IMG/VR virus record: IMGVR_UViG_3300025098_000078
Coordinates: 1 to 48,381 of that record
From: a virus
DNA length: 48,381 nt
Strand: one strand, 5' to 3'
Positions 7,182 through 15,595 of the stretch are shown one piece after another. A program made the translations under genes and the position numbers. The notes beneath the pieces are model-generated. The model did not search any database. It was not told where the DNA came from and was given only the letters and a program-made list of their open reading frames with translations. The number at the start of each line of letters is the position of its first letter. The stretch's first letter is position 1.

Positions 7182-8119
7182 TTGAATTGACACTCCATCA
7201 TAATTTCGGTTAAACATGCCAGAAGATTAATCTCCTGATCGGCAGCAAACGCTGCCTGGTACTGGTATTTAGCGATTATCAAAACCGCTGCTGGAATAGT
7301 AGCAGGTGTAAGAACATCATACATTGCTTCGTAGATACGATGACTAACCATATTGAAATCGTTATCCAGATTAGCAACTACCCACTTACGAACAATATTA
7401 AACTCTTTGTTCTTCAGAGCATTCATAAGTCCTTTGAGATTGAAGTCAGTGATCTCAGCAAGGATACCAGTATCAATACTACCAGTATTGCCATACTTCT
7501 GAAGTTGATTCAGAACACGACGCCAATCAGGAAAGTGGTTTTGAATTAATTCTGCAACAACTTTTTTATCATAGTCAACATATTCCGCCTCAAGTATAGT
7601 CCTGACACGGTTGAAGAATTGCCCCGCAACAGCTGCCTTTTCTTTTCCTTTGTAGGTGAAGTCAATGACTGAACATCTTGATTGGATGGGGTCAATGATT
7701 TTGTTTTTGTAGTTGCAGGTGAAGATAAATCGGCAGTTGCTATGATACGCCTCAATAGAACTCCGTAAGAGGAGTTGTACATCGTTCCCTGTGTTATCTG
7801 CTTCATCAATAATGATGACTTTGTGCTTACTTCCTTGAAGTGATACGGTCGTTGCAAAAGTTTTTGCTTGGTTCCGTACCGTATCCAGAAAGCGTCCTTC
7901 GTCAGATCCATTAATTACAATATAAGATAGTCCAAGTTCGGCACAGAGTGCCTTTGCTGCTGTAGTCTTACCTACACCAGGTGGTCCAGTGAGAAGAAGG
8001 TTATTCAACTCACCAGCAGCAACCTGTTGCTTAAGATCACGTTTGATGCTATCTGGTAGAATACAATCGTCAATCGTTTGAGGACGATACTTTTCGACCC
8101 AGAGATACTGGTCGCTCAT
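7178..8119 (-). CDS. 44: Sliding clamp loader large subunit gp44
   Basis: AAA+ ATPase that opens and loads the gp45 clamp at primer-template junctions. The 313-aa protein (T4: 319) starts SDQYLWVEKYRPQTIDDCILP, typical of RFC/clamp-loader subunits. Walker A is GPPGVGKTT (residues 45-53), Walker B is IIIDEADN (102-109), and the arginine-finger SRC motif is at 147-149. C-terminal helices form the collar. It lies 16 nt downstream of gp45 and 4 nt overlaps the Sm-like gene after it. Confidence 0.97.
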   Translation of the reverse strand: MSDQYLWVEKYRPQTIDDCILPDSIKRDLKQQVAAGELNNLLLTGPPGVGKTTAAKALCAELGLSYIVINGSDEGRFLDTVRNQAKTFATTVSLQGSKHKVIIIDEADNTGNDVQLLLRSSIEAYHSNCRFIFTCNYKNKIIDPIQSRCSVIDFTYKGKEKAAVAGQFFNRVRTILEAEYVDYDKKVVAELIQNHFPDWRRVLNQLQKYGNTGSIDTGILAEITDFNLKGLMNALKNKEFNIVRKWVVANLDNDFNMVSHRIYEAMYDVLTPATIPAAVLIIAKYQYQAAFAADQEINLLACLTEIMMECQFK

Positions 8120-8135
8120 AATATAAAAATAAAGT

Positions 8136-8801
8136 TTAGTTGGAGTCTGGTTCTAAAGCAATCCAGTATGTGACAGGAATGCTTTTGTTAGTAAAGCGAC
8201 TGATGAGACGCTTAGACATTACTACATCGTAGTCACCTCTGATAAGTTTCAGGTTCTCAACTTTCATGTTGAGGACAAATTCATCATCAGTTTTTCCAAC
8301 ATTAATAGAGAAAGTGTTTGATGTGTCATTCTCCTTATCGCGGACAACAACAGTAACATCAGTGCCATCACCAATCACAGAAAAATCTGGAAGTTGATAG
8401 ACAGCGGCGGCGCGAGTAAGACTTTGAATGTCTGATTCACTCAGAATAAAGTTTACATCTGCCGATGGTACTTTAATACCCTGGTCTGGTGCCTGCTTAA
8501 TCAGACTTGAGTCAGCAAAGAAATACTTAATAGCAGAACGATTGTTCTTAATTTTTACATAATGATCGCTACCAAACTCCATGTCAGCACCACGCATCAG
8601 CGACATACCACCAAGGAACTCATTAAGATCATAGATAGAAAAATTCTTAGGGAAAGTTTCTTCTACATCTGCTTCAGCAAGAATGTTTTCTGCTACTGAA
8701 ATGGTGCGAATAGTATTTCCAGACTTCACAGAAATAGACTGGTTGATGCCAGAGAAATTTTTAAGAAGATTGAAAGTATTTTCAGACAGTTTCATGGTCA
8801 T
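8136..8801 (-). CDS. 45: Sliding clamp gp45 (DNA polymerase processivity factor)
   Basis: Trimeric PCNA-like ring that tethers gp43 to DNA and, in T4, also activates late transcription through gp55 and gp33. The 221-aa product (T4: 228) contains MKLSENTFNLLKNFSGINQSI and IYDLNEFLGGMSLM, closely matching T4 gp45. The first ATG at 8801 overlaps the upstream stop as ATGA; the third codon is a second ATG (8795) that gives the T4-like MKLS start and is equally plausible. The C-terminus YWIALEPDSN matches the T4 ending. Confidence 0.96.
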   Translation of the reverse strand: MTMKLSENTFNLLKNFSGINQSISVKSGNTIRTISVAENILAEADVEETFPKNFSIYDLNEFLGGMSLMRGADMEFGSDHYVKIKNNRSAIKYFFADSSLIKQAPDQGIKVPSADVNFILSESDIQSLTRAAAVYQLPDFSVIGDGTDVTVVVRDKENDTSNTFSINVGKTDDEFVLNMKVENLKLIRGDYDVVMSKRLISRFTNKSIPVTYWIALEPDSN

Positions 8802-9082
8802 CGGTTAGGGTATTCTTCAGTAATGTTGGATTTGTCAGAGAAGTGGAGCAGCAGCAATGCGTAGTGAAGGATCTTAATGATATCACGACGGGCAGTGCCT
8901 TTACGATCATAGCGGGAAGCATACTTCAGGATGTTGCTGCGGCAGAATGCCTCAGCGTCTCCACATGATTCAATAAGATCTAACGTTTGAATACTGTCGT
9001 TACCAGCAGAATAATGTTGTCCATAGGTTCCTGAGATATAATCGCGCAACTCTTTGAGAAGCGCATCTTCATTGTATTTCAT
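8798..9082 (-). CDS. DUF3310-like protein (94 aa)
   Basis: The body reads QHYSAGNDSIQTLDLIES, FCRSNILKYASRYDRKGTARRDIIKILHY, which fits the DUF3310 pattern (HY...I...D.I......F..GN..KY..R...K.....D..K..WY). Proteins of this family are common in phages and close to nucleotide metabolism genes, but no activity is established. It starts 2 nt after gp46 and overlaps gp45 by 4 nt, so it is in the replication-recombination operon. Confidence 0.72.
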   Translation of the reverse strand: MKYNEDALLKELRDYISGTYGQHYSAGNDSIQTLDLIESCGDAEAFCRSNILKYASRYDRKGTARRDIIKILHYALLLLHFSDKSNITEEYPNR

Positions 9083-9084
9083 AA

Positions 9085-10812
9085 TTAATCTCCATTAATC
9101 AATTGTTCCATTTTACTAAAATTTTTCACTTTATCAAATTTGAGAACACGATCGAATTTCTCGACCATGTGTTCTCGGTGCGAGATAATAAACAAGTTGA
9201 GATCGTTCGTAAAGTTCCTCAATATGAATGATAACTCATCAGTGCCCGTGCTGTCAAGTGAGCTGTCAAAGATCTCGTCCAGGACTAGTAGGTTGGTGTC
9301 TACGCTGTTCTTGAGCTTAGCAACGGATCTCCATGTTAGCATAAGCGCGATGTCAATGCGAGACTTCTCACCCTCTGAGAACGATGCATAACTAAAGTCG
9401 TCCCTATAACGAGACTTGATAGTCTCCTCAAAACTCTCACTGAGTGTGAAGTTCACAAAGAAATCCATCTGCTGTAGGTATTGGTTGATGAGTTTATTCA
9501 TCACTGGAAGATATCGTTTGATAATCCTAGTTTTGATACCAGTATCCTTCAGCAGATTAGCAGCAACGCTGTAGTAATCTTTATTCTCTTTGTGAGCGGC
9601 AAGAATACTTTCATAACCTACACGTTGATCGTTAAGATTATTCAACTGTTCCTGCTCTTTACTAGAATCATTCTTACTATCTTGGATAGTTTTAATTTCA
9701 GTTTCTAGTTCTTTGATCTGCTTATTCATATGATTGATGAGAGAATTATTCTTATCAATCACGCTATAGTGTTTACGAATATCATCAGAGACTTCTGTAT
9801 ATTCAGAAATTTGTCCCTTGACTTCATCTATCTGTTGCTCCAGTATTTCCCACGCCTTTTTAGTCTCTGTAATAGTATCGTTGTTACGATCTATCTTATC
9901 AGTCTTAAATTTTTCATCAAGATCTTGCTTACAGGTAGGACATTTATCATTTTTAGAGTAAAAAATGTTTTCTTTTTCTAAGTTATTAACCTTAGTTTTA
10001 AATTTTACTTTAAATTCTTTTAAATTATCATACTTTTTTGAAAGTTTATCACCGTCAAATAACAGAGACTGTCTTTCTTTGATATATTCGTTAGTATTAT
10101 TATTTTCCTCAACTACTTCATCACTTTGCGTAATGAGTTTACCGATTTTATCCTGCTTATAATCAATCAGGTTATCACTTTGTGTTTCGAGTTCCTTTAT
10201 GAGTTCTTCTTGTGTCTCTATACGATGCTTTACTAGATCAAGATCCTTTTCGGTGAAGCGAATATCATCGTTTAATCGCTTCATGCGATCTTTGAGATTA
10301 GTATTCATGGTAGAGAACACTTGAATATCTAAAAGATCCTCAATGATTTCACGACGTGATGCTATCGGCAACTGCATGAATGGAATGAACGTAGAAGATC
10401 CCAGAACAACAATCTGGGTAAACGATTTATAGTTAAGTTTGAGGATCGTTTGTTCTAGGAACTTCTGCTGATCTCCAGTAGCAGCATCTTGGTTCAGCAT
10501 TTCTCCATCAACATAAACCTCAAAGAGATTAGGTTTCATGCCACGGACAACCTTATACTTTTTATTACCCTGAGAGAACTCAACCTCTATAAGACAATCC
10601 TTACCATTAATAGTATTAACAAGTTGAGGTTTGTTAATCCTACGAAAAGGTTTATTGAATAAAACAAAAGTAAGAGCATCTAGTAGAGTACTCTTACCAG
10701 CACCATTCTTTCCGATGATTACATTATTAGTATGAGTATTCAGAGTTATCTCAGTGAAGTTATTCCCACTAGATAAGAAGTTTTTATAACGAATAGTTTC
10801 AAAAATAATCAT
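9085..10812 (-). CDS. 46: Recombination endonuclease subunit gp46 (Rad50-like)
   Basis: SMC-type ATPase partner of gp47 in double-strand end resection and recombination-dependent replication. The 575-aa protein has Walker A at GKNGAGKST (residues 34-42), a long coiled coil from about 175 to 450, a zinc hook CPTC at 291-294 in its middle, the signature FSEGEKSRIDIALM near 480 and Walker B LLVLDEIFDSSLD near 520. All hallmark elements are present and length agrees with T4 (560). Its start overlaps the DUF3110 gene by 14 nt. Confidence 0.97.
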   Translation of the reverse strand: MIIFETIRYKNFLSSGNNFTEITLNTHTNNVIIGKNGAGKSTLLDALTFVLFNKPFRRINKPQLVNTINGKDCLIEVEFSQGNKKYKVVRGMKPNLFEVYVDGEMLNQDAATGDQQKFLEQTILKLNYKSFTQIVVLGSSTFIPFMQLPIASRREIIEDLLDIQVFSTMNTNLKDRMKRLNDDIRFTEKDLDLVKHRIETQEELIKELETQSDNLIDYKQDKIGKLITQSDEVVEENNNTNEYIKERQSLLFDGDKLSKKYDNLKEFKVKFKTKVNNLEKENIFYSKNDKCPTCKQDLDEKFKTDKIDRNNDTITETKKAWEILEQQIDEVKGQISEYTEVSDDIRKHYSVIDKNNSLINHMNKQIKELETEIKTIQDSKNDSSKEQEQLNNLNDQRVGYESILAAHKENKDYYSVAANLLKDTGIKTRIIKRYLPVMNKLINQYLQQMDFFVNFTLSESFEETIKSRYRDDFSYASFSEGEKSRIDIALMLTWRSVAKLKNSVDTNLLVLDEIFDSSLDSTGTDELSFILRNFTNDLNLFIISHREHMVEKFDRVLKFDKVKNFSKMEQLINGD

Positions 10813-11068
10813 GGTGGGATGGTGGAATAATCAGTTCGTTTGGAGCAACAACAGTATATTTGTAACCTGTGCTATCGCACATCTCAATCATTGATTCGCT
10901 GTCTACCTCAACTGGAGACATTGATGGGAAATCATCTGCCTCAAGCAGAACGGCAAATCGTTCAGCATCTTCCTTTTCGCTGAAGAGCAGAAGAACTCTT
11001 TCATTCTTACTGTTTGAAACAGCATATGCTCCTTCGGTTTCCTTTCCTTTAAGACACAGTATATACAT
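10799..11068 (-). CDS. DUF3110 family protein (89 aa), cyanobacterial type
   Basis: Begins MYILCLKGKETEGAYAVS, then VLLLFSEKEDAERFAVLLEA and a final GYKYTVVAPNELIIPP. This matches the layout of DUF3110, a small family known from cyanobacteria, where the (V/I)L.F....DAERYA.LLEA..FP block is characteristic. Its role is unknown. It sits exactly between gp47 (one-base overlap) and gp46 (14-nt overlap), so the phage expresses it with the end-resection complex. Host origin is an inference from the family's distribution. Confidence 0.75.
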   Translation of the reverse strand: MYILCLKGKETEGAYAVSNSKNERVLLLFSEKEDAERFAVLLEADDFPSMSPVEVDSESMIEMCDSTGYKYTVVAPNELIIPPSHHDYF

Positions 11069-12114
11069 TATACCACCTCTAGTGCCTCCACGTAAAGAGA
11101 TTTCATAATTTCTTTCAATTTACCACTATCCAAATTCGTATTAAGTTCTTCAATATATTTTTCCAGAATAGTTAAAGTATCCTCATGTTCCAATTGAATG
11201 TCTTCATCATCACTTTCCTCAGTAGAAAAGTCTTCAATAATCTTAAGATCTAATGTGACATCCTGTAAAGAATTGATAAGATAATCAAACGCAGTGTAAT
11301 CTGTTTTATTTTCTACAACAACTTTTACTACAGTATCTTTATATTTTTCAACATCCAAGTCATAATATTCATTCTTAGTATCATCATAAAATATTTTATG
11401 AAACATTTCGTAAGGATTTTTAATATACTGTAACTTTAAAGTTTCAGTATCAAAGATATGAAATCCACGTTCATCAGCATAATCATTCCAGTACATCTGA
11501 TAAGAGTTTCCAAGATACTTAAAGTTTCCTTTCTGACTCTTAGTATGAAAATGACCGGACATTACCAGTTCAAATTTAGAAAACTCATTAGTGCTACGAC
11601 CATGATTACAGACATAAGTAGGATTAGTTTTAAATCCTTCCATCTCTAAATGACCTAAGACTACTTCAGCATCTGTGTCACGTAGGATACTAACACTCTG
11701 CTCTTCGTTCTGATCACATATCCATGGCAGATAAACCATCTTACGCCCGTCCAGAATGACCTCAGAGGGTTCTGAATATACATTTAGGTTAGAATACTCC
11801 TGAAGTAAACTCTCTAGCGAGTTGATCTCCAGAGTGTTCTTGTAGAAGGCATCATGATTACCGACCATCATATCCATAGTAATACCCATCTCCTCTAGAG
11901 GATTGAAAATATTATCTCTCGCCCAATTAAGAGACCAGAAATCTATGTTACGACGGATATCAAACACATCACCCAAGTGGATGACGTGCTTAATTTTTTT
12001 CTTCTTTAATGTAGGAAAGAAAACATCATTATAAAATTTGAGAAAGTAATCATGGTAGTCTTGATTACCTTTCTTAAATCCATAGTGAGTATCAGTAATC
12101 AGGGCAACTTTCAT
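11068..12114 (-). CDS. 47: Recombination endonuclease subunit gp47 (Mre11-like)
   Basis: Calcineurin-like metallophosphoesterase, nuclease subunit of the gp46-gp47 complex. The 348-aa protein (T4: 339) shows the phosphodiesterase motifs in order: ITDTHYG (residues 6-12), HLGDVFDIRRN (about 46-56), VGNHDAFY (about 83-90), VVLGHLEMEG and VMSGHFHTKSQ. The acidic C-terminal part contains STEESDDEDIQLEHED. It overlaps gp55 by 4 nt at its start. Confidence 0.97.
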   Translation of the reverse strand: MKVALITDTHYGFKKGNQDYHDYFLKFYNDVFFPTLKKKKIKHVIHLGDVFDIRRNIDFWSLNWARDNIFNPLEEMGITMDMMVGNHDAFYKNTLEINSLESLLQEYSNLNVYSEPSEVILDGRKMVYLPWICDQNEEQSVSILRDTDAEVVLGHLEMEGFKTNPTYVCNHGRSTNEFSKFELVMSGHFHTKSQKGNFKYLGNSYQMYWNDYADERGFHIFDTETLKLQYIKNPYEMFHKIFYDDTKNEYYDLDVEKYKDTVVKVVVENKTDYTAFDYLINSLQDVTLDLKIIEDFSTEESDDEDIQLEHEDTLTILEKYIEELNTNLDSGKLKEIMKSLYVEALEVV

Positions 12115-12587
12115 TTTCTAGTTTTCTGCTCGATGTTCTGTTTGATACTATTGTATTCTGAAGAGGAGTAATTCAGTTCATTCTTATCAGCGTGGAGAAC
12201 TTCATCGTATCCAGAACGCTCAAGAATTTTGCTTTTAATTTCTAGTTGCTTCTTTTCTTTTTGAATTCTTCTCAAGAATGCATAGTAAATAATCTGAGTA
12301 AAGTATGCAAAAGGATTGCCACGGTTAGGATCAAAGTTATCGATGTACTGAACACAGTTCTCAATACCATCTGAAATCATATCCTCACGGAAAGGATAGT
12401 TGATGAAGTTAGGACGGTAGGACAGATGCTGTGCGATCTTCAAGAAGCACTCACCAATGTAATTCGGTATCCTAGGGCGATCGGTCTCTTCTGTCAAGGC
12501 TTTTTTTACCAGGTATTTGTAATCAGAGAGTGCCCTCAAGAACTCTTTATTATCTACATAATGTTCTGGCTTCTTTTTGATTCTCAT
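12111..12587 (-). CDS. 55: Late transcription sigma factor gp55
   Basis: Directs host RNA polymerase to TATAAATA late promoters. The 158-aa protein (T4: 185) is gp55-like: IPNYIGECFLKIAQHLSYRPNFINYPFREDMISDGIENCVQYIDNFDP followed by NPFAYFTQIIYYAFLRRIQKEKKQ resembles a minimal sigma region 2. It lacks a recognisable region 4, as expected. The leader holds a near-consensus sigma70 promoter, so early expression by host polymerase is likely, and many late elements lie in the structural region it would serve. A 12-bp palindrome lies 3 nt before its ATG. Confidence 0.95.
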   Translation of the reverse strand: MRIKKKPEHYVDNKEFLRALSDYKYLVKKALTEETDRPRIPNYIGECFLKIAQHLSYRPNFINYPFREDMISDGIENCVQYIDNFDPNRGNPFAYFTQIIYYAFLRRIQKEKKQLEIKSKILERSGYDEVLHADKNELNYSSSEYNSIKQNIEQKTRK

Positions 12588-12590
12588 TTT

Positions 12591-12602
12591 GACACATGTG
12601 TC
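12591..12602. repeat. Perfect 12-bp palindrome at the gp55 start
   Basis: GACACATGTGTC ends 3 nt upstream of the gp55 ATG, in the place where a ribosome site would be. It could be an operator or a translational control element; no protein can be named. Confidence 0.45.
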
Positions 12603-12622
12603 CTATTACTATTTGTACTTAT

Positions 12623-12650
12623 ATTATAACATACTTTAAGAGCTTGACAA
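12623..12650 (-). promoter_or_regulatory. Sigma70-type promoter for the gp55-47-46-45-44 operon
   Basis: Minus strand TTGTCA (12645-12650), 16-nt spacer, TATAAT (12623-12628), 36 nt upstream of gp55. It fits host-type early transcription of late sigma factor, recombination and replication genes. Confidence 0.72.
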
Positions 12651-12704
12651 CATTAGGTTTTATCTGTAGAATAACTCTGTAAGGGTTCAAGAGACAGAGT
12701 AGCT

Positions 12705-13118
12705 TTAATACTTATTGAATAGATCTTCAAACAATATTCTAGCATCATCAACTGATGCGCGATACCCTTGATATTTTTTTTGCGTTGATCTTTTATTAAT
12801 TTTGTTGGTAAACTCTTTTTCATGAGTGTTAATTTCATTAACTGCTTTCTTATAATGAGAAAGTCCAGGTTCAATAAGTTCGTTAATAGTTACAATTTTA
12901 GTATCATCTATAAAAAAGAAATTGTCTGTTGTTGATTTAATCCACTTAGATAATTTTAATCCAGATGCTTTCACATCTTCAAATAGATCTTCTAAAGCAC
13001 TCATGTCTTCTAGCAGTAAAGGATTACTGACTATTAGACCTTCATCATGAACTTCAACAAAAGCGACAATTTCTTCTCCAGTCATTAATTTGATTGAGGC
13101 GAAGAATTTATCATTCAT
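12705..13118 (-). CDS. Sm-like family protein, divergent paralogue D (137 aa)
   Basis: The start FASIKLMTGEEIVAFVEV, then LIVSNPLLLED and IVTINELIEPGLSHY, follow the order of motifs in the other Sm-like copies, but a hydrophilic segment replaces the LSFxPW strand, with KLSKWIKSTTDNFFFIDD in its place. The C-terminal 50 residues are an added helical, basic part (KINKRSTQKKYQGYR) ending in ILFEDLFNKY. Membership of the family is likely but the weakest of the five. It overlaps the UvsW stop by 4 nt and is followed by the gp55 promoter region. Confidence 0.75.
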   Translation of the reverse strand: MNDKFFASIKLMTGEEIVAFVEVHDEGLIVSNPLLLEDMSALEDLFEDVKASGLKLSKWIKSTTDNFFFIDDTKIVTINELIEPGLSHYKKAVNEINTHEKEFTNKINKRSTQKKYQGYRASVDDARILFEDLFNKY

Positions 13119-14587
13119 TTTTTTATGTTTACGGGGATGATCTCATAATTAAATTGCTCCTCATTGTAAACTTTAATTCTTTCCTTTAAATGATTAAGAG
13201 TATAGTTGATATAACTTCCTCTAGAAAAATCATCTGCAATGTCATAAAGTACTGCTTGTGATTTGTTATCTCCTTTACGCAGAACTCTACCAATCGATTG
13301 TAGATTTCTAATCCTAGATTTGCTGGGAGAAGCAAAAATAATGTTATGTAGATTTTTAATGTTGATACCAGTAGAGAAGGTTCCGTAGGAAGCAATGATA
13401 ACGCAGTTATCATTTACCTCTGCTAACTGTCTAATGTTCTCACGTTCAGATGCTTCCACACCACCATGAACAAAGAAAACTTTCTTGGTATCTCCTATGC
13501 TATTATTTATCAAATCAAAAAGTGGTTCACCATGTTTTTCGACATAATTAAATAACACTAAGGTATTTCCTTGTAGATCAGATACTAAATTTTTAATGAA
13601 TACATTTCTTTTATCATGTGTTACAATGTATTCTATCTCATCTTGATAGTTCGCAAACTTATACGATTCATGTTTGAGTGTAAGAATTTTAATTTTAAGT
13701 TGCGTCAACTGATCGCGTTGCATTAACTCAGTTGTACTGGTAACTCTATCTGAGACACCGAACAACCCTTCTAATACTAGACGATGTGTTTTAGTTCCAT
13801 CTAAAGTTCCTGTAAAACCGATGCGATACTTAGCCTCATGAAGTTTAGTCATGATACTGGTAAGGGACTTTGCTTTGAATGTATGGCATTCGTCTCCGAT
13901 CACAGCAGTATATGAGTCAAAGTATTTCTTAGGAAGTTTATAGATGGACTGCCATGTAGTAATGACTACAGGAGCATCAGATACTTTCGCTTCACCTTGA
14001 TATATCTTATGGCAATACTCTTCAGGGTTCCATCCATAGTCTTCAAAGTCTTTGAATAACTGTGTGACTAGTGATATGCTAGGAACGATAATTAAAGTTT
14101 TAAGATTAGCAGCAGTGAAAAATCTCACTAGTGCATAGATCATAAAAGATTTGCCGGACCCTGTAGGTGATAGGATGATCTTTCTATAATTTCTCAGTGC
14201 TTTGAATACAGCATTATACTGATAGTCCCTGGGTTTAATCGCAGTTCCTTCAGTGAGATAGTTTAGATACTCCCTTACTGTCTCTGGCAGAATATCAGGA
14301 TCACGTTCAGTAGGTTTACCGTAGTATTCATTTTCTTTTAGAGAACAAGTATACTCTCGTTCATCCGCCCATTCAAACAAGTATGTAAGAAGTCCGATAT
14401 AAAGTTGACCGTTACCAGGACTAAACAAACGAATTTTTCCATCCCACATTCTATTCTTAAACTGTGGCATGAACTTTGCGTCAGGAACTTCAAAAGTAAA
14501 ATACTCACTCAGTTCCTGTTTAATATATGGTTCGCAATCAATCTGAAGATAGACTTCATTTCTTTTGCTGATAACAATGTCTGCCAT
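13115..14587 (-). CDS. uvsW: UvsW helicase
   Basis: Superfamily 2 helicase that in T4 unwinds R-loops and branched DNA, switching origin-dependent to recombination-dependent replication. The 490-aa protein has an N-terminal DNA-binding region (PQFKNRMWDGKIRLF), Walker A SPTGSGKS (140-147), the DECH box (232-235), motif III-like GFTGTL and motif VI IGRVLRKGDN. Length agrees with T4 UvsW (about 500 aa). It shares one base with uvsY and 4 nt with the following Sm-like gene. Confidence 0.96.
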   Translation of the reverse strand: MADIVISKRNEVYLQIDCEPYIKQELSEYFTFEVPDAKFMPQFKNRMWDGKIRLFSPGNGQLYIGLLTYLFEWADEREYTCSLKENEYYGKPTERDPDILPETVREYLNYLTEGTAIKPRDYQYNAVFKALRNYRKIILSPTGSGKSFMIYALVRFFTAANLKTLIIVPSISLVTQLFKDFEDYGWNPEEYCHKIYQGEAKVSDAPVVITTWQSIYKLPKKYFDSYTAVIGDECHTFKAKSLTSIMTKLHEAKYRIGFTGTLDGTKTHRLVLEGLFGVSDRVTSTTELMQRDQLTQLKIKILTLKHESYKFANYQDEIEYIVTHDKRNVFIKNLVSDLQGNTLVLFNYVEKHGEPLFDLINNSIGDTKKVFFVHGGVEASERENIRQLAEVNDNCVIIASYGTFSTGINIKNLHNIIFASPSKSRIRNLQSIGRVLRKGDNKSQAVLYDIADDFSRGSYINYTLNHLKERIKVYNEEQFNYEIIPVNIKK

Positions 14588-15015
14588 TACCTAATACCCT
14601 CAATAAATGATTTCCATTCAATGGCGTTTTTAATTTGATATGATCTAGTGTTTATCATTCTGATAACACTCTCAAGATATTCGATAATAATATCGTACAT
14701 ATCTATCTTTAATTGTAAATCTTTGATGTGAGGATCAGATTCGATATACATTGTCAAATCTGATTTAAGAAGTTTTAGGTCAAACGGATTTTCCCTATAA
14801 TCTTCTGGGTCTCCTTTACCTGAATAATATTCAAACTTGCGGCGAGTGAGTTGCTTTAAGTTTCCTGCTGCTTGTTTCTTTTTAAATCTGTACTCTGAAA
14901 AAATTTTAAAATATTTTGAATGTAGTTGTGGAATACTGAGTGAGGCAGTATCTAATTCGACAGGATCAATTTTTGCATCCTGTTCCCACATCGCTTGGAT
15001 TTCATCAAAAGTCAT
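14587..15015 (-). CDS. uvsY: UvsY recombination mediator
   Basis: Loads UvsX recombinase onto ssDNA covered with gp32. The 142-aa helical protein (T4: 137) begins MTFDEIQAMWEQDAKIDPVEL and contains RRKFEYYSGKGDPEDYRENP, which matches the RLDYYSGRGDGDEF block of T4 UvsY, and ends with a helix including IKNAIEWKSFIEGI. Its position next to uvsW is conserved with T4. Confidence 0.94.
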   Translation of the reverse strand: MTFDEIQAMWEQDAKIDPVELDTASLSIPQLHSKYFKIFSEYRFKKKQAAGNLKQLTRRKFEYYSGKGDPEDYRENPFDLKLLKSDLTMYIESDPHIKDLQLKIDMYDIIIEYLESVIRMINTRSYQIKNAIEWKSFIEGIR

Positions 15016-15530
15016 TAACTAATCACTGTACCATCATACTTAATTCTATATATGAGATATTTAAAGGTAACTGTTGCGGTAACATATTGTACTCCAGTCT
15101 CAGTAGAATCGAATACTACAGGTGATAATGATACAGGCCATGCATCATCATATTCAATTACAAGATTGGATTGCCAATTACTATTTAAAATTTCTAATAC
15201 AATCTGACCTTCGATCGGATCTTTATCTGTGTCATACTGTTCTGCCAAACCAGTCTTCTTCAACCACTTATGAATAGTGGCATAGTTTGACATATCTTCA
15301 TCAATCAAAAACTTAACTGTCAGATCTTCAAATTCTGTTTCAGTTCCTGCAATCGAATAGTCTCGGAAAGGATTGGGTACTGTAATGTCAGTAATTCTTA
15401 TGCCAGGGATATCAACTGATTGACACAAAAATGATACCTTAGGAAATTTTAAAACCGATAGTTTAAATCCTTGAGGTGCCAGATAATTTGCATTATCAAT
15501 TTTATCAACCAACCAATTTGCCTGGGTCAT
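15015..15530 (-). CDS. 3: Tail-tube-fold protein, probably tail completion protein gp3
   Basis: The 171-aa sequence has the layout of T4 tail-tube proteins: VSFLCQSVDIPGIRITDITVPNPFRDYSIAGTETEFEDLTVKFLIDEDM parallels gp19 (FLCRSAGIPAS, VPFRGRVIKLPGDRTFESWTVTVMADEDM) encoded at 21119. Since gp19 proper is present elsewhere, this copy is best assigned to gp3, the tube-terminating protein that cyanophages carry between gp23 and uvsY. A second tube-like protein is the alternative. A CTAAATA late-type element lies 22 nt upstream. Confidence 0.78.
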   Translation of the reverse strand: MTQANWLVDKIDNANYLAPQGFKLSVLKFPKVSFLCQSVDIPGIRITDITVPNPFRDYSIAGTETEFEDLTVKFLIDEDMSNYATIHKWLKKTGLAEQYDTDKDPIEGQIVLEILNSNWQSNLVIEYDDAWPVSLSPVVFDSTETGVQYVTATVTFKYLIYRIKYDGTVIS

Positions 15531-15551
15531 TTTCGTAATATACCTTTTAAA

Positions 15552-15558
15552 TATTTAG
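15552..15558 (-). promoter_or_regulatory. Late-promoter variant CTAAATA upstream of gp3
   Basis: CTAAATATT on the minus strand, 22 nt before the gp3 ATG and just downstream of a terminator. It differs from ATAAATA by one base; the same variant precedes the gp67-like gene and the 137-aa gene at 29614. Confidence 0.5.
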
Positions 15559-15560
15559 AT

Positions 15561-15583
15561 AAAAAAAGACCCCTTGCGGGGTC
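15561..15583 (-). terminator. Rho-independent terminator after the 57-aa gene
   Basis: GACCCC/GGGGTC stem (15568-15573, 15578-15583), 4-nt loop, then seven T on the minus strand. Confidence 0.9.
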
Positions 15584-15595
15584 TTCTATATTTCT

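Noticed and set aside
7182-7217. Upstream extension of the Sm-like gene by 12 codons
   Set aside because: The extension lies inside gp44, has no family similarity, and the ATG at 7181 forms the usual ATGA overlap.
12674-12700. Hairpin ACTCTGT/ACAGAGT with GGGTTCAAG in the loop, reminiscent of a tRNA T-arm
   Set aside because: No acceptor, D or anticodon arms around it and no CCA; as a terminator it lacks a T-run on the minus strand.
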